From: JAHBNG01 sp039028975 | Lineage (GTDB): Bacteria > Chloroflexota > Anaerolineae > Caldilineales > Caldilineaceae | NCBI GenBank assembly: GCA_039028975.1 | Contig: JBCCHB010000011.1 | Location: 1-64,000 of the forward strand | Reading direction: 5' to 3' | DNA length: 64,000 bases | Shown: positions 52,775 to 61,162 of the stretch, piece by piece | Position numbering within the stretch: the stretch's first letter is position 1 | Layout: the number at the start of each line of letters is the position of its first letter | Notes under the pieces: generated by a model | Databases searched by the model: none | The model's input: the letters and a program-made list of their open reading frames with translations, nothing else | What the model was told of the DNA's origin: nothing | Position numbers and translations under genes: made by a program

Positions 52775-53899
52775 GTGCGTCCGCAAATCGCCATAATCAC
52801 ATACGACAGACGCGCGCACATCGGTGCGCACCATACTGACGATCTGCTGCTCAGGGAGGCGCTGCGCCGCATGGGTGCTGATGCAACGATTGTCAGTTGG
52901 AAAAACCCAAACGTTGATCCAACAGCGTTTGATGCCGTTGTTCTGCGCTCGTGTTGGGATTCATATCGCAACCCTGCCGCTTTTTTGGATTGGCTGGCGT
53001 CCGTCGACAAGGATCGACCACGGCTGGTTAACCGGCGTGACGTATTGGAATGGAACTTCCACAAAGCGCACTACCTGAGCGATCTGACTGCGGCCTTTCC
53101 GCCTGATGCCAATCGGCCTGATGCTAATCGGCCAGATGCCAATCCTAGCGGTCAAATTGTGCCCTCGCTTTTCCTATCGAAGCACGAGCAGGTCGTGGCG
53201 AGTGAGGGTCCCTTTCATTCCGCCATTGGCAAAACATTTGGCGAGATGGTGGCCGAGTTGGATGAGCAGGTCGGTACAGCTTGGCGCGGTCGGGATATTG
53301 TGGTGAAACCTGCCATCTCGGCTTCGGGTGAAAATACGTTCTGCTTCTGCCGGACAGCAGACGAGAATCTAGCATATGGAGAGGATATTCTTCCAATAGA
53401 CAAAGCGCCAGAGATTGTGCAGCAACTGCTAGGCAATGAAGCGTCACCAGGCATTATCGTGCAGCCCTTACTCGCTGGCATTAAGAATGGCGAATACTCG
53501 CTGGTCTACATCGATGGCAAAGTTAGCTTTGCTATTCACAAAGTTACAAATGCTGGTGACTTCCAGCATCGGGCAGAAGCCAATCGTTTAGGCATTCACG
53601 CCGCAGATTTGCCGCCACATATGCGTGATTTTGCTGACCAGCTTATTAGCTATGTGACGGACAAATTTGGGCCAGAGGCAATCACCTACGCACGTGTTGA
53701 TATCGTGCAGGAGTCGGCAGAGCTGCCCATCCTTTTAGAGCTAGAACTGGTTGAACCAAGTCTGCAGTTTGTCCGCATTCCAGAGATGTACTACGGCAAT
53801 ACGCTCGCGCCATCGCTAAGCGAAATTCAGCAAGGAGACGCCGCCATGACGGCGGCTTTGGAGCAATTTGCCAAGGCAATTCTGGGCCGTATCGCATAA
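52775..53899 (+). CDS. ATP-grasp ligase (glutathione-synthetase-like, DcsG-type)
   Basis: A 374-residue ATP-grasp enzyme. VVLRSCWDSYRNPAAFLDWL near residue 55, the ATP-binding DIVVKPAISASGENTF strand and loop, and LPILLELELVEPSLQF with metal-binding glutamates fit the ATP-grasp group that includes the cycloserine ligase DcsG. These enzymes join a carboxylate to an amine or similar nucleophile using ATP. It starts with GTG after AGGAGG. Three 15-base repeats add a PDANR loop near residue 110. Its place in a binding-protein array hints at making or modifying a small ligand, but this is inference. Confidence 0.82.
   Translation: MRPQIAIITYDRRAHIGAHHTDDLLLREALRRMGADATIVSWKNPNVDPTAFDAVVLRSCWDSYRNPAAFLDWLASVDKDRPRLVNRRDVLEWNFHKAHYLSDLTAAFPPDANRPDANRPDANPSGQIVPSLFLSKHEQVVASEGPFHSAIGKTFGEMVAELDEQVGTAWRGRDIVVKPAISASGENTFCFCRTADENLAYGEDILPIDKAPEIVQQLLGNEASPGIIVQPLLAGIKNGEYSLVYIDGKVSFAIHKVTNAGDFQHRAEANRLGIHAADLPPHMRDFADQLISYVTDKFGPEAITYARVDIVQESAELPILLELELVEPSLQFVRIPEMYYGNTLAPSLSEIQQGDAAMTAALEQFAKAILGRIA
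53102..53146. repeat. Three 15-base tandem repeats in the ATP-grasp gene
   Basis: CCTGATGCCAATCGG occurs three times with small changes, encoding P-D-A-N-R/P repeats. The frame is kept. It lies in a variable loop between the N-terminal domain and the ATP-grasp core. Confidence 0.85.
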
Positions 53900-53937
53900 C
53901 AAAAACAAATAAACACATAATCCTAACGAGAAACCGA

Positions 53938-55878
53938 ATGAAACGAACAACCCTATTTTTTGCAGCGCTTCTCCTTCTTGCACTGCTGGCGGCGTGTGCA
54001 GTGCCAACGCCAAACGCAACGTCGGAAAGTGAAACGATGGCAGCGGATAGCGCTTGCGAAGCTGGCTTCCGACTTTTTAAGCACGAAAAGCTGCTCGGCG
54101 AACCCGTTTGTATTCCCGAGAATCCGCAGCGCATCGTGACGCTTGGCGCATTCTCCGTCGAGACCATGCTTGCCATGGGCATTGAACCTGTCGGCGCGCA
54201 GGGCCGTCACATTGAAGACCGCAGCCGCGACTTCCCAGAGACCGCGCCGCTTTTTGCCAACACCACCGACATCGGCAATCCGCCCAATCCCGAATCAATC
54301 CTTGCCCTGGATCCGGATCTGATCATTGGCGTGGACGCAGTGGTCGAAGAGGTGATTGAGGAGCTGCCCGTGATTGCGCCCACCGTCCTTTTCGATTTTG
54401 AGACGAGCGCAGAATGGAAAGAGGCTACCCGCTTCTTCGCGGACGCGGTCGGCCAATCCGAGGCGGGCGAACAGCTCTTTGCCGACTACGACGCCAAGAT
54501 TGCCGCTCTGCAGGATGCCTTGGCCGCAGACGAAAACGATCCCACCGTCTCGATCCTGCGCGTGCGCCCCGACCGCATCCAGATCTACCTGCCCGGATCC
54601 TTCCCCGGAACGGTGGTCAGCGATATTGGACTGCGCCGCCCCGAAAACCAGGATATCGAGGGCTTCACCACCAACATCAGCATGGAAGAGCTACCTTCGG
54701 CTGACGCTGATGTGATGCTCCTCTGGACCTTTGGCGCCAATGCCGAAATCCGAGGCCAGAACAGTGACGCGCTCTCTGCGCTGCTCGACGAAGCGCTCTG
54801 GCAATCGCTTGATGTGGTTCAGAACGAGCAGGTCTATGAGTTCCCCGGCTACTGGATCGGCAGCGGCGCTTTGGCCGCCAACGCCATTGTGGATGATATC
54901 TCTACGGCCCTCGCAGGCGAAACGTTTGATGTTGCCACGGCTCCAGCTGCGGCATCTGACGAGTGCGGCGAAGGGCAACGCCTCTTTGATCATGAACTGC
55001 TCTTCACTGACCCGGTCTGTATTTCGGTAAATCCCGAGAAGATCATCGCGCTGGACGTGGCGTCGGTTGAGCTGGCCCTGATGACGGGCAAGGAGCTACA
55101 GGCCACCAGCGGCTGGATTCTGGACGAAATGCCCCGCATGTTGCCCCAATATGCGGAAGCGCTGACCCCCGTCGAGGATGTAGGCTACCCCGCCAATCTG
55201 GAGATGGTGCTGCGCCTTAAACCCGACATCATTTTGGCCGTAGGCGGAACCAACGTGGGCGACACCATTGACATTGATCAGGCCCTGGAGATTGCGCCCG
55301 TTGTCATCGCCGATCCGCTCATCTACGAAGATTGGAAACGCGGAACCGAGTTCTGGAGCGCAGTGCTCAACGTCTCTGATTTCTATGCCGAGATGGAGGA
55401 GAACTACTTCACCCGGATCGGCGAGCTACAAGCAGCATTGGGTGGCGAACCAGGGGAGTTGGAAGTGTCGGTCGCCTCGGTTGGCAGCACGGCCATCTAC
55501 CTGTGGATGCCCGATACGCCTCCTGGCAACATCCTGCGCGATGTCGGTCTAGCCCGTCCCGAATCTCAGGCCATGACAATCGACGAATCGATGGCAGCCT
55601 ATGAAGCCGCCCAGTATGTCCAAATTTCGGAAGAGCGGCTCGATCTGCTGGACGGTGACGCCATCTTTTACTTTGGCAGAGAGCAGGAGTACATCGACGA
55701 ATTCACTGAAGGACCACTTTGGCAGGCGTTGGGCGCTACTGAAGCCGAAGGTGACTTCTTTGTTCCAGAGCATTGGTGGCGCTCGCAGACCTATCTACTC
55801 GCCAACCTGGTCATCGATGATCTCTTTGCCTATCTGACCGATACGGAAGCCACGACGCCAATCGTGGCCACTGAATAG
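53938..55878 (+). CDS. Tandem double siderophore-binding lipoprotein
   Basis: A 646-residue lipoprotein (lipobox LAAC) with two Peripla_BP_2 domains, about 45-325 and 355-635. Both halves open with the same cysteine-bearing motif: CEAGFRLFKHEKLLGEPVCI and CGEGQRLFDHELLFTDPVCI. So here the two domains come from one subtype, unlike the protein at 25145, which suggests an internal duplication. An Ala-rich linker lies near 330-342. A GAGA ribosome site precedes the ATG. The next gene follows after 44 bases of repeat. Confidence 0.9.
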   Translation: MKRTTLFFAALLLLALLAACAVPTPNATSESETMAADSACEAGFRLFKHEKLLGEPVCIPENPQRIVTLGAFSVETMLAMGIEPVGAQGRHIEDRSRDFPETAPLFANTTDIGNPPNPESILALDPDLIIGVDAVVEEVIEELPVIAPTVLFDFETSAEWKEATRFFADAVGQSEAGEQLFADYDAKIAALQDALAADENDPTVSILRVRPDRIQIYLPGSFPGTVVSDIGLRRPENQDIEGFTTNISMEELPSADADVMLLWTFGANAEIRGQNSDALSALLDEALWQSLDVVQNEQVYEFPGYWIGSGALAANAIVDDISTALAGETFDVATAPAAASDECGEGQRLFDHELLFTDPVCISVNPEKIIALDVASVELALMTGKELQATSGWILDEMPRMLPQYAEALTPVEDVGYPANLEMVLRLKPDIILAVGGTNVGDTIDIDQALEIAPVVIADPLIYEDWKRGTEFWSAVLNVSDFYAEMEENYFTRIGELQAALGGEPGELEVSVASVGSTAIYLWMPDTPPGNILRDVGLARPESQAMTIDESMAAYEAAQYVQISEERLDLLDGDAIFYFGREQEYIDEFTEGPLWQALGATEAEGDFFVPEHWWRSQTYLLANLVIDDLFAYLTDTEATTPIVATE

Positions 55879-55922
55879 ACTCGTACGACCAGTGACCAAG
55901 GACAAATAACCAAGGACAAACC

Positions 55923-56909
55923 ATGAAACGAATAACCCTTCTTATACCCAGCCTGTTATTGCTAGCCATGTTGTCAGCGTGCGTACCCGTCGAGACAGCA
56001 CCGGCACCCGAACCAATGAGTGAAGAGGCCGCTGTTGATGCCGTTGCATCTCAAGAAATCACCCACGAAACAGGTACCACCACCATTGAGGGTGTGCCGG
56101 AGCGAATTGTCGTTCTGGAATACTCGTTTGCCGACAATTTGGGTACGCTGAGCGTTGCCCCGGTTGGCTATGCAGTTGACTCTATGCCCGACTATCTGCT
56201 GCCCTTCACTGCAGAAGTTGGCGCGGAAGAGGTCGGCACACGAGCTGAACCGAGCCTAGAGACCATTGCGGCCCTCAGCCCCGATCTGATCATTGGTGAC
56301 TCACGCCGCCACACAGAAATCTACGATAAGCTAAGCGAGATTGCACCAACCGTCATCTTCAATAGCCTGCGCGGCAGCTACCAGGATCAGCTCGATACGT
56401 TCCAGTTGATTGCCCAGATTTTGGACAAGGAAGCGGAAGCGGCTGATCTGCTCAGTACTTATGAAGAGACCTTTGCCGCAACCGTTGGCGAAACCAATCC
56501 CGATGCAGGCGAATTTGTCATCGGCGTGCTCTGGTCTGGCGGCTACACGGCCCACTCCAACGAGAGCTTCATGGGGTCCTTCATGGAGAGTTTGGGCCGC
56601 ACCAATGCCCTCTCGCCCCAGGACGGCGAAACCCAGTACGTCCTTGAGCTAGAAGGCTTGGCCAGCATTAATCCCAGCACGATTGTCATCCTCTGTGCGC
56701 CCAGCGATCAGGCTGTGTTCGACGAACTCCAGGCCCAGCCAGTCTGGCAATCTATTGACGCGGCGCAGAACAACCAGGTCTATCTCTTCGACCGCAACCT
56801 CTGGTCCAAAGGGCGAGGCGTCATGGCCTATGAGGCCATCCTGCAAGATGCGGTGGACAGTGGATTGCTGGCTGAGACGGAGAGTACAACTGGCATGGCT
56901 TGTCCGTAA
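55923..56909 (+). CDS. Ferric-siderophore-binding lipoprotein (single domain, FecB/YfmC-like)
   Basis: A 328-residue Peripla_BP_2 lipoprotein with lipobox LSAC. ITHETGTTTIEGVPERIVVL and the LEYSFADNL start follow the ferric-citrate-type subtype, as in the first half of 22973. SPDLIIGDSRRHTEIYDKLS holds the usual hinge-side motif with basic residues that contact acidic siderophores. AAGGA precedes the ATG. Confidence 0.9.
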   Translation: MKRITLLIPSLLLLAMLSACVPVETAPAPEPMSEEAAVDAVASQEITHETGTTTIEGVPERIVVLEYSFADNLGTLSVAPVGYAVDSMPDYLLPFTAEVGAEEVGTRAEPSLETIAALSPDLIIGDSRRHTEIYDKLSEIAPTVIFNSLRGSYQDQLDTFQLIAQILDKEAEAADLLSTYEETFAATVGETNPDAGEFVIGVLWSGGYTAHSNESFMGSFMESLGRTNALSPQDGETQYVLELEGLASINPSTIVILCAPSDQAVFDELQAQPVWQSIDAAQNNQVYLFDRNLWSKGRGVMAYEAILQDAVDSGLLAETESTTGMACP

Positions 56910-57020
56910 ATTGTCATTTGTCATTTGCTACGGGACTCCCGGTGACTAAGGACAAATGACAAATGACGACTTTATAGAAGACTTAGAGCAATCCTATGCT
57001 CAAACCGAAAGGACCCAACT

Positions 57021-58094
57021 ATGAAAAAACATATCTATCTAACTTTAATGCTTGTCTTACTGATGCTGCTTTCAGCCTGCGTAGTGGTTCCAGAGGCTGC
57101 ACCGGCCGCGGATGCCGAAATGGAAGCGACCGCAGCTCCTGCCGAAGAAACATCTGGCAGTGAGTCCGAAGAGATGAGTTCTTTTCCGGTCACAATTGAG
57201 CACAAGTACGGCAGTACCACCATTGACGAAGAGCCACTAAAGGTGGTCAGCGTCGGTTACAGCGAGCACGACGAACTCCTGGCCCTGGGCGTAACACCGA
57301 TTGGTGTGCGCCAATGGTACGGCGACTATCCTTACGAAGTATGGCCGTGGGCCCAGGACGAACTAGGCGATGCCCAACCCGAGACCATCGCCGGCGGTGA
57401 GATCAATTTCGAAGCCATTGCCGCGCTCGACCCAGATGTCATTGTGGGCGTCACGTCCGGCATGAGTGAGGATGAGTACGATCTGCTCTCCCAAATTGCG
57501 CCGACCGTGCCCCAATCGGGTGACTATGTTGATTATGGCGTTCCTTGGCCAGAGGTGACGCGCGTGCTTGGAAGTGTGGTTGGTCAAAGCGAACTTGCGG
57601 AGCAGATTGTAACCGATCTCGAAGCACGCTTCGCTGAAATACGGGAAACGTATCCTCAGTTTGATGGTGCATCGTTGGCCGTTGCGTTTTGGTTTGATGG
57701 ACAACCGGGCGCATACGCATCACAGGATGCCCGCCCTCGGTTGCTTGGTGATCTTGGCTTCGTCACGCCAGAAGTCTATGACGAGCTGGCTGGTGACAGC
57801 TTCTTCACTTCTTTTAGCGCAGAGAAAATGCCAGAATTGCTCGACGTTGACCTCATTGTCTGGATTGCAGGCAGTGACGAGGCGATTCAGGAGATCCGCG
57901 ATGAACCCTTGCGCTCCACCCTTGGTCCCGCCCAGGAAGGCCGCGAAATCTTTCTGGATCGGTTGCTCGGTGGCGCTTTCTCATTCTCAAGCCCACTGAG
58001 CCTCAACTTCCTGCTAGACGAAATGGTGCCCATGCTAGAAGCAGCGATGGACGGCGACCCTGAGACCGATCCAGCGAACGTTGGATCAGAGTAA
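57021..58094 (+). CDS. Iron-siderophore-binding lipoprotein (single domain)
   Basis: A 357-residue lipoprotein (lipobox LSAC) with a 30-residue Ala/Glu linker before FPVTIEHKYGSTTIDEEPL. The WYGDYPYEVWPWAQDELGDA and INFEAIAALDPDVIVG segments place it with 21948 and the second half of 25145, so this subtype occurs three times in the window. AAAGGA precedes the ATG. The ligand is unknown. Confidence 0.9.
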   Translation: MKKHIYLTLMLVLLMLLSACVVVPEAAPAADAEMEATAAPAEETSGSESEEMSSFPVTIEHKYGSTTIDEEPLKVVSVGYSEHDELLALGVTPIGVRQWYGDYPYEVWPWAQDELGDAQPETIAGGEINFEAIAALDPDVIVGVTSGMSEDEYDLLSQIAPTVPQSGDYVDYGVPWPEVTRVLGSVVGQSELAEQIVTDLEARFAEIRETYPQFDGASLAVAFWFDGQPGAYASQDARPRLLGDLGFVTPEVYDELAGDSFFTSFSAEKMPELLDVDLIVWIAGSDEAIQEIRDEPLRSTLGPAQEGREIFLDRLLGGAFSFSSPLSLNFLLDEMVPMLEAAMDGDPETDPANVGSE

Positions 58095-58149
58095 TAAGCC
58101 TGTCAGCTTGTCAGCTAGCCTGAATAAAGAGAAAAACGAAAAAACGTGA

Positions 58150-58240
58150 TTATTAACAGAGGACCACTGACTAAGGACTATTGACTCAGGACTATCGACT
58201 CAGGACCATCGACTCAGGACCATCGACCAAGGAGTAAGAA
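58150..58240. repeat. Intergenic 15-base tandem repeat (GACTCAGGACCATC)
   Basis: At least four tandem GACTCAGGACTATC/GACTCAGGACCATC units precede the AAGGAG ribosome site of the FhuF-like gene. The left TGGTC arm is missing here, so no long hairpin forms. It shows the tandem-expansion side of the GACCA repeat family. Confidence 0.75.
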
Positions 58241-58244
58241 ACCA

Positions 58245-59078
58245 ATGAGCGAGCATCCCCTAACACAATCGCTGTCTCGCATTAACCAGGTCGAAGAGTA
58301 CTTCAAAGCTCGGCTTGGCGTACCCGATGATGGAGATTGGCTTGAGCCAACGACGCTCTTTGCGCATTCATCAGGGAGGCTAAACGAGTGGCGTCGAGAG
58401 ACTGCGAAACTACTCAGGACCAAGTCGCGCAACATGATCGGCAGCTCGATCTTGCAGTGCTATCACTGGCCCGTCATTGTTGCGCCCATTGGCTGCTTCC
58501 TGGTTGATAGGCGCGTGCCGTGCCTGTCGCCTGATAACTTGCAGGTCCGTCTTGGCGAAGAAGGCGAAGTGGAGGAGGTGGCCTTTGTCACGGGGCGCTT
58601 CATGGCATTGCCCAATGATCCAGCGGCCGATCATCCAGACGCAACGGTTCTGCATAATGTGGACACGTTGCGCGACTACCTGCGTACAAGCCTGGAAACG
58701 CATCTGGGCTGGGTGATCAAACAGCTTGGTGCAGAGATCGGCTCAAAGCCGCACAGTCTGTGGCTCGACGTGGCCGATCGCTGCGCTGCCACCCTTATCT
58801 GGCTCATGCAGGAGGTCGATGCGGATGTGACTGTTGACGAAATCGAGCGCGAGATCGAAGCGCTGATTCGAGTGCCAGTCTCGCCGCTCAACCATAAGAA
58901 GATTGGGTTCTTTACGCTGACTTACGGCGAACAGACCCATACATATGTGGACCGTGCCTCATGCTGCTACTGGTATCGATACGAAGAGGCCGAGGGTGAT
59001 TGCTGCACCACTTGTCCGCGCCGCCCAAAGCAGGAGCGCGACCAGATACTGCTCAAATATTTGGCGGAAGGTGAGTAG
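58245..59078 (+). CDS. FhuF-like ferric-siderophore reductase
   Basis: A 277-residue soluble protein related to FhuF, the [2Fe-2S] ferric-siderophore reductase. The C terminus carries Cys240-Cys241, then after 11 residues Cys253-Cys254 and Cys257. FhuF has C-C-x10-C-x2-C; here there are five cysteines and slightly wider spacing. The core blocks VIVAPIGCFLVD and the late NHKKIGFFTLTYG fit the FhuF/IucA-like reductase fold. It would reduce iron after import in the cytoplasm. A good AAGGAG precedes the ATG. Confidence 0.85.
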   Translation: MSEHPLTQSLSRINQVEEYFKARLGVPDDGDWLEPTTLFAHSSGRLNEWRRETAKLLRTKSRNMIGSSILQCYHWPVIVAPIGCFLVDRRVPCLSPDNLQVRLGEEGEVEEVAFVTGRFMALPNDPAADHPDATVLHNVDTLRDYLRTSLETHLGWVIKQLGAEIGSKPHSLWLDVADRCAATLIWLMQEVDADVTVDEIEREIEALIRVPVSPLNHKKIGFFTLTYGEQTHTYVDRASCCYWYRYEEAEGDCCTTCPRRPKQERDQILLKYLAEGE

Positions 59079-59094
59079 CAACATGAGGCACGAT

Positions 59095-59211
59095 CCCGGC
59101 CTTAATCCTGCTAAGAGGAAGGAGACTTGTCACTCAACTGGTCGAATAAGCCAGCCAGATCAAGTGTCCGACCATAGTCTCCCCCCCTGGGAGAGGAGGA
59201 TTAAGGCCGGG
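59095..59211. repeat. 117-bp inverted-repeat element
   Basis: Arms CCCGGCCTTAATCCT (59095-59109) and AGGATTAAGGCCGGG (59197-59211) are perfect complements. Inner GGAGACT and AGTCTCC also pair. It lies just after the FhuF-like stop. It could be a miniature element or a strong terminator. Confidence 0.8.
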
Positions 59212-59259
59212 TCCAACGCTCCAAATCGCCAGCGTTTGATGTTTATTCCGGAGAAAATT

Positions 59260-59856
59260 ATGTGGGACAAGCGGTATAGCGCGGATGAGTATGCATTTGG
59301 CAAAGAGCCGAACGAGTTTCTGGCCGAAAATTATGGGACCATCCCCAAAGGGAAGGTATTAAGCCTCGCCGAAGGCGAAGGCCACAATGCCGTCTTTCTG
59401 GCCAAACAGGGATATGCAGTCACGGCCGTGGATGGCTCACAAGTCGGCTTGGACAAAGCCAGGAGATTGGCCGAAGAAAAAGGCGTCGAGATTGAGTGCG
59501 TTCATGCCGACCTGGTTGAATTTGATCTGGGGGTTGATCAATGGGATGGAATTGTGTCTATCTATTTCCCGCTACCTGCCGCTCAACGAACCGAGCTTTA
59601 CAGAAAAGTAGTCGCTGGCCTCAAGCCAAACGGCGTATTTCTAGTTGAGGCCTACCGACCGGAACAGATCGAATACGGCACCGGCGGCGGCAAATCGCCC
59701 GAGACCATGACCACTAAAGAGTCGTTGCTCCAAGATCTCAATGCGCTGAAATTTATCCATCTTATGGAGCTTGAACGCAACGTGGTCGAGGGTAAATATC
59801 ACACCGGTTTGGCAGCGGTCGTTCAGGCAATCGCGAAGAAAGTGGATAAGGGATAA
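59260..59856 (+). CDS. SAM-dependent methyltransferase (class I)
   Basis: A 198-residue methyltransferase of the TehB-like group. MWDKRYSADEYAFGKEPNEF is the typical opening. LSLAEGEGHNAVFLAKQGY is the SAM-binding loop (E-G-E-G in place of G-x-G-x-G), VTAVDGSQVGLDKA holds the acidic residue for the ribose, and DGIVSIYFPLPAAQR follows. GGAG 7 bases upstream supports ATG 59260; a longer frame would overlap the FhuF gene and the inverted repeat. The substrate is unknown. Confidence 0.88.
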   Translation: MWDKRYSADEYAFGKEPNEFLAENYGTIPKGKVLSLAEGEGHNAVFLAKQGYAVTAVDGSQVGLDKARRLAEEKGVEIECVHADLVEFDLGVDQWDGIVSIYFPLPAAQRTELYRKVVAGLKPNGVFLVEAYRPEQIEYGTGGGKSPETMTTKESLLQDLNALKFIHLMELERNVVEGKYHTGLAAVVQAIAKKVDKG

Positions 59857-59900
59857 ATCGTTGGAGCGGAAAAGCGTTCCAGTACTCGACAAATGACTAA

Positions 59901-60092
59901 TTCGACAACGTTAAATTAGATTACTCGAGTAAATACGGACTTCACGGTGTCGTCGATATTGCCGTTTAAGCGGTAAAAATCGATGCTAATTCGTTGTACT
60001 GCAATGTGTCAAAAATGAGAAAATTTCGCTCGAACTGTTCAGCTAATTCCTGACAGAATCGATTTGATCCGTTGTAATTTAACGTTGTCGAA
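59901..60092. mobile_element. MITE-like element with 18-bp TIRs and CTAA duplication
   Basis: TTCGACAACGTTAAATTA (59901-59918) and its exact complement (60075-60092) bound a 192-base non-coding stretch. CTAA occurs directly outside both ends (59897-59900 and 60093-60096), fitting a 4-base target duplication. No transposase is inside, so it would need one in trans. It ends 20 bases before the GTG of the binding-protein gene at 60113, so that gene's promoter may lie inside it. Confidence 0.75.
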
Positions 60093-60112
60093 CTAATTAC
60101 AAAGGACAAACT

Positions 60113-61105
60113 GTGAAATATCTAACCCATTTTCTGACCACGCTTTTGCTGCTAGCGTTGTTAGCAGCTTGCGTACCCGTCGAAGCTCCGTCCGTACCTG
60201 CGGGGGATGTGGATGAAGCCAGTACAGACGCTGGCGCAACTCGCACTTTTATGGACGATGCAGGCCGTACTGTCGAAATACCGACCGACCCCCAGCGCAT
60301 TATTGCGCTTACCGACTCAAATGCCGCAGCCATGATCCTCTCGCTGGGCGTGCCGCTGGTTGGTATGGCCACGCGCGATGAGGTCTTCGATTCGGGCATT
60401 ACCAATGTCTATGACGTCAGCGATGTGGAGCCGATTGGCAACTACAGTGCGCCCAACATTGAATTGATTGCCGCGCTCAATCCAGATCTGATTATTGGTG
60501 CCGCTTGGCAGGATGCCCCCGAATTTGATTACGAAACGGAAAACATGATGCAGATTGCGCCGGTCGTTTACATCGACAGCTTTGTTAACATCGACCAGAC
60601 CATGGCGACATATGGCGATCTGCTCGGCAAGGAAGACGAGGTGGTGCGCCAAAAGGCAGAATACGAGGCGCGGGTGGAAGAGATGCGCACACAGCTTGGC
60701 AACAAGCTAGAGCAGCTCTCGGTCTCCATAATGCTCTTCTCCGACCCGGCCAATGTGGGAACCGTAGGCGAGGGCTGGTGGTCCATTGGTAAGGCGCTGC
60801 AAGATATCGGCGTGACCCGGCCGCCCATGCAGGCGGCTGATGGTCCTGCTGGTGAGGAAGGGTGGTTCCAGGCCAGCGTGGAGGAGATGCCAGAATTTGA
60901 GGCCGACGTTGTGATCTACGCCGACTATGGCTACGACCCCTTTGAAAATGAACTCTTCAAGGGGTTGGCCGCAGTCGAGGCAGGGCAGGTCTACCGCTTC
61001 AGCGAGGAATTCTGGAACGGCACCTATGCTGGTCTGAACTTTACCCTCGACCAACTGGAGGAGATGTTGCTCGAAGAGGATATTGCGGTCGATTTAGCGC
61101 TATAA
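60113..61105 (+). CDS. Siderophore-binding lipoprotein (single domain)
   Basis: A 330-residue Peripla_BP_2 lipoprotein (lipobox LAAC) starting with GTG after AAAGGA. FMDDAGRTVEIPTDPQRIIAL opens the mature domain, and ALNPDLIIGAAWQDAPEFDY is the ligand-side segment. It differs in subtype from the other single-domain proteins here. Its upstream region is a MITE-like element rather than a GACCA repeat. Confidence 0.9.
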   Translation: MKYLTHFLTTLLLLALLAACVPVEAPSVPAGDVDEASTDAGATRTFMDDAGRTVEIPTDPQRIIALTDSNAAAMILSLGVPLVGMATRDEVFDSGITNVYDVSDVEPIGNYSAPNIELIAALNPDLIIGAAWQDAPEFDYETENMMQIAPVVYIDSFVNIDQTMATYGDLLGKEDEVVRQKAEYEARVEEMRTQLGNKLEQLSVSIMLFSDPANVGTVGEGWWSIGKALQDIGVTRPPMQAADGPAGEEGWFQASVEEMPEFEADVVIYADYGYDPFENELFKGLAAVEAGQVYRFSEEFWNGTYAGLNFTLDQLEEMLLEEDIAVDLAL

Positions 61106-61117
61106 AAGTAGGGGAGC

Positions 61118-61148
61118 GTTGGAGCGCTCTAACGCTTTTCGCTCCAAC
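61118..61148. terminator. Hairpin GTTGGAGCG...CGCTCCAAC
   Basis: Nine-base perfect arms with a 13-base loop (CTCTAACGCTTTT). It lies just after the binding-protein stop. It belongs to the CGTTGGAGCG stem-loop family of the last 12 kb. Confidence 0.7.
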
Positions 61149-61162
61149 AATCTAAGATAAAT

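Noticed and set aside
34435..58240. Tandem GACCA-type repeats as possible CRISPR arrays
   Set aside because: Units of 8 to 15 bases abut each other without spacers, differ between sites and have no cas genes nearby.
58945..59259. N-terminal 105-residue extension of the methyltransferase
   Set aside because: It would overlap the FhuF-like gene by 134 bases and cross a strong inverted repeat; the family start and ribosome site are at 59260.
59901..60092. TIRs read as integron attC boxes
   Set aside because: GTTAAAT and ATTTAAC are present but in the reverse of attC order, and no integrase or cassette is near; a MITE explains ends and duplication better.
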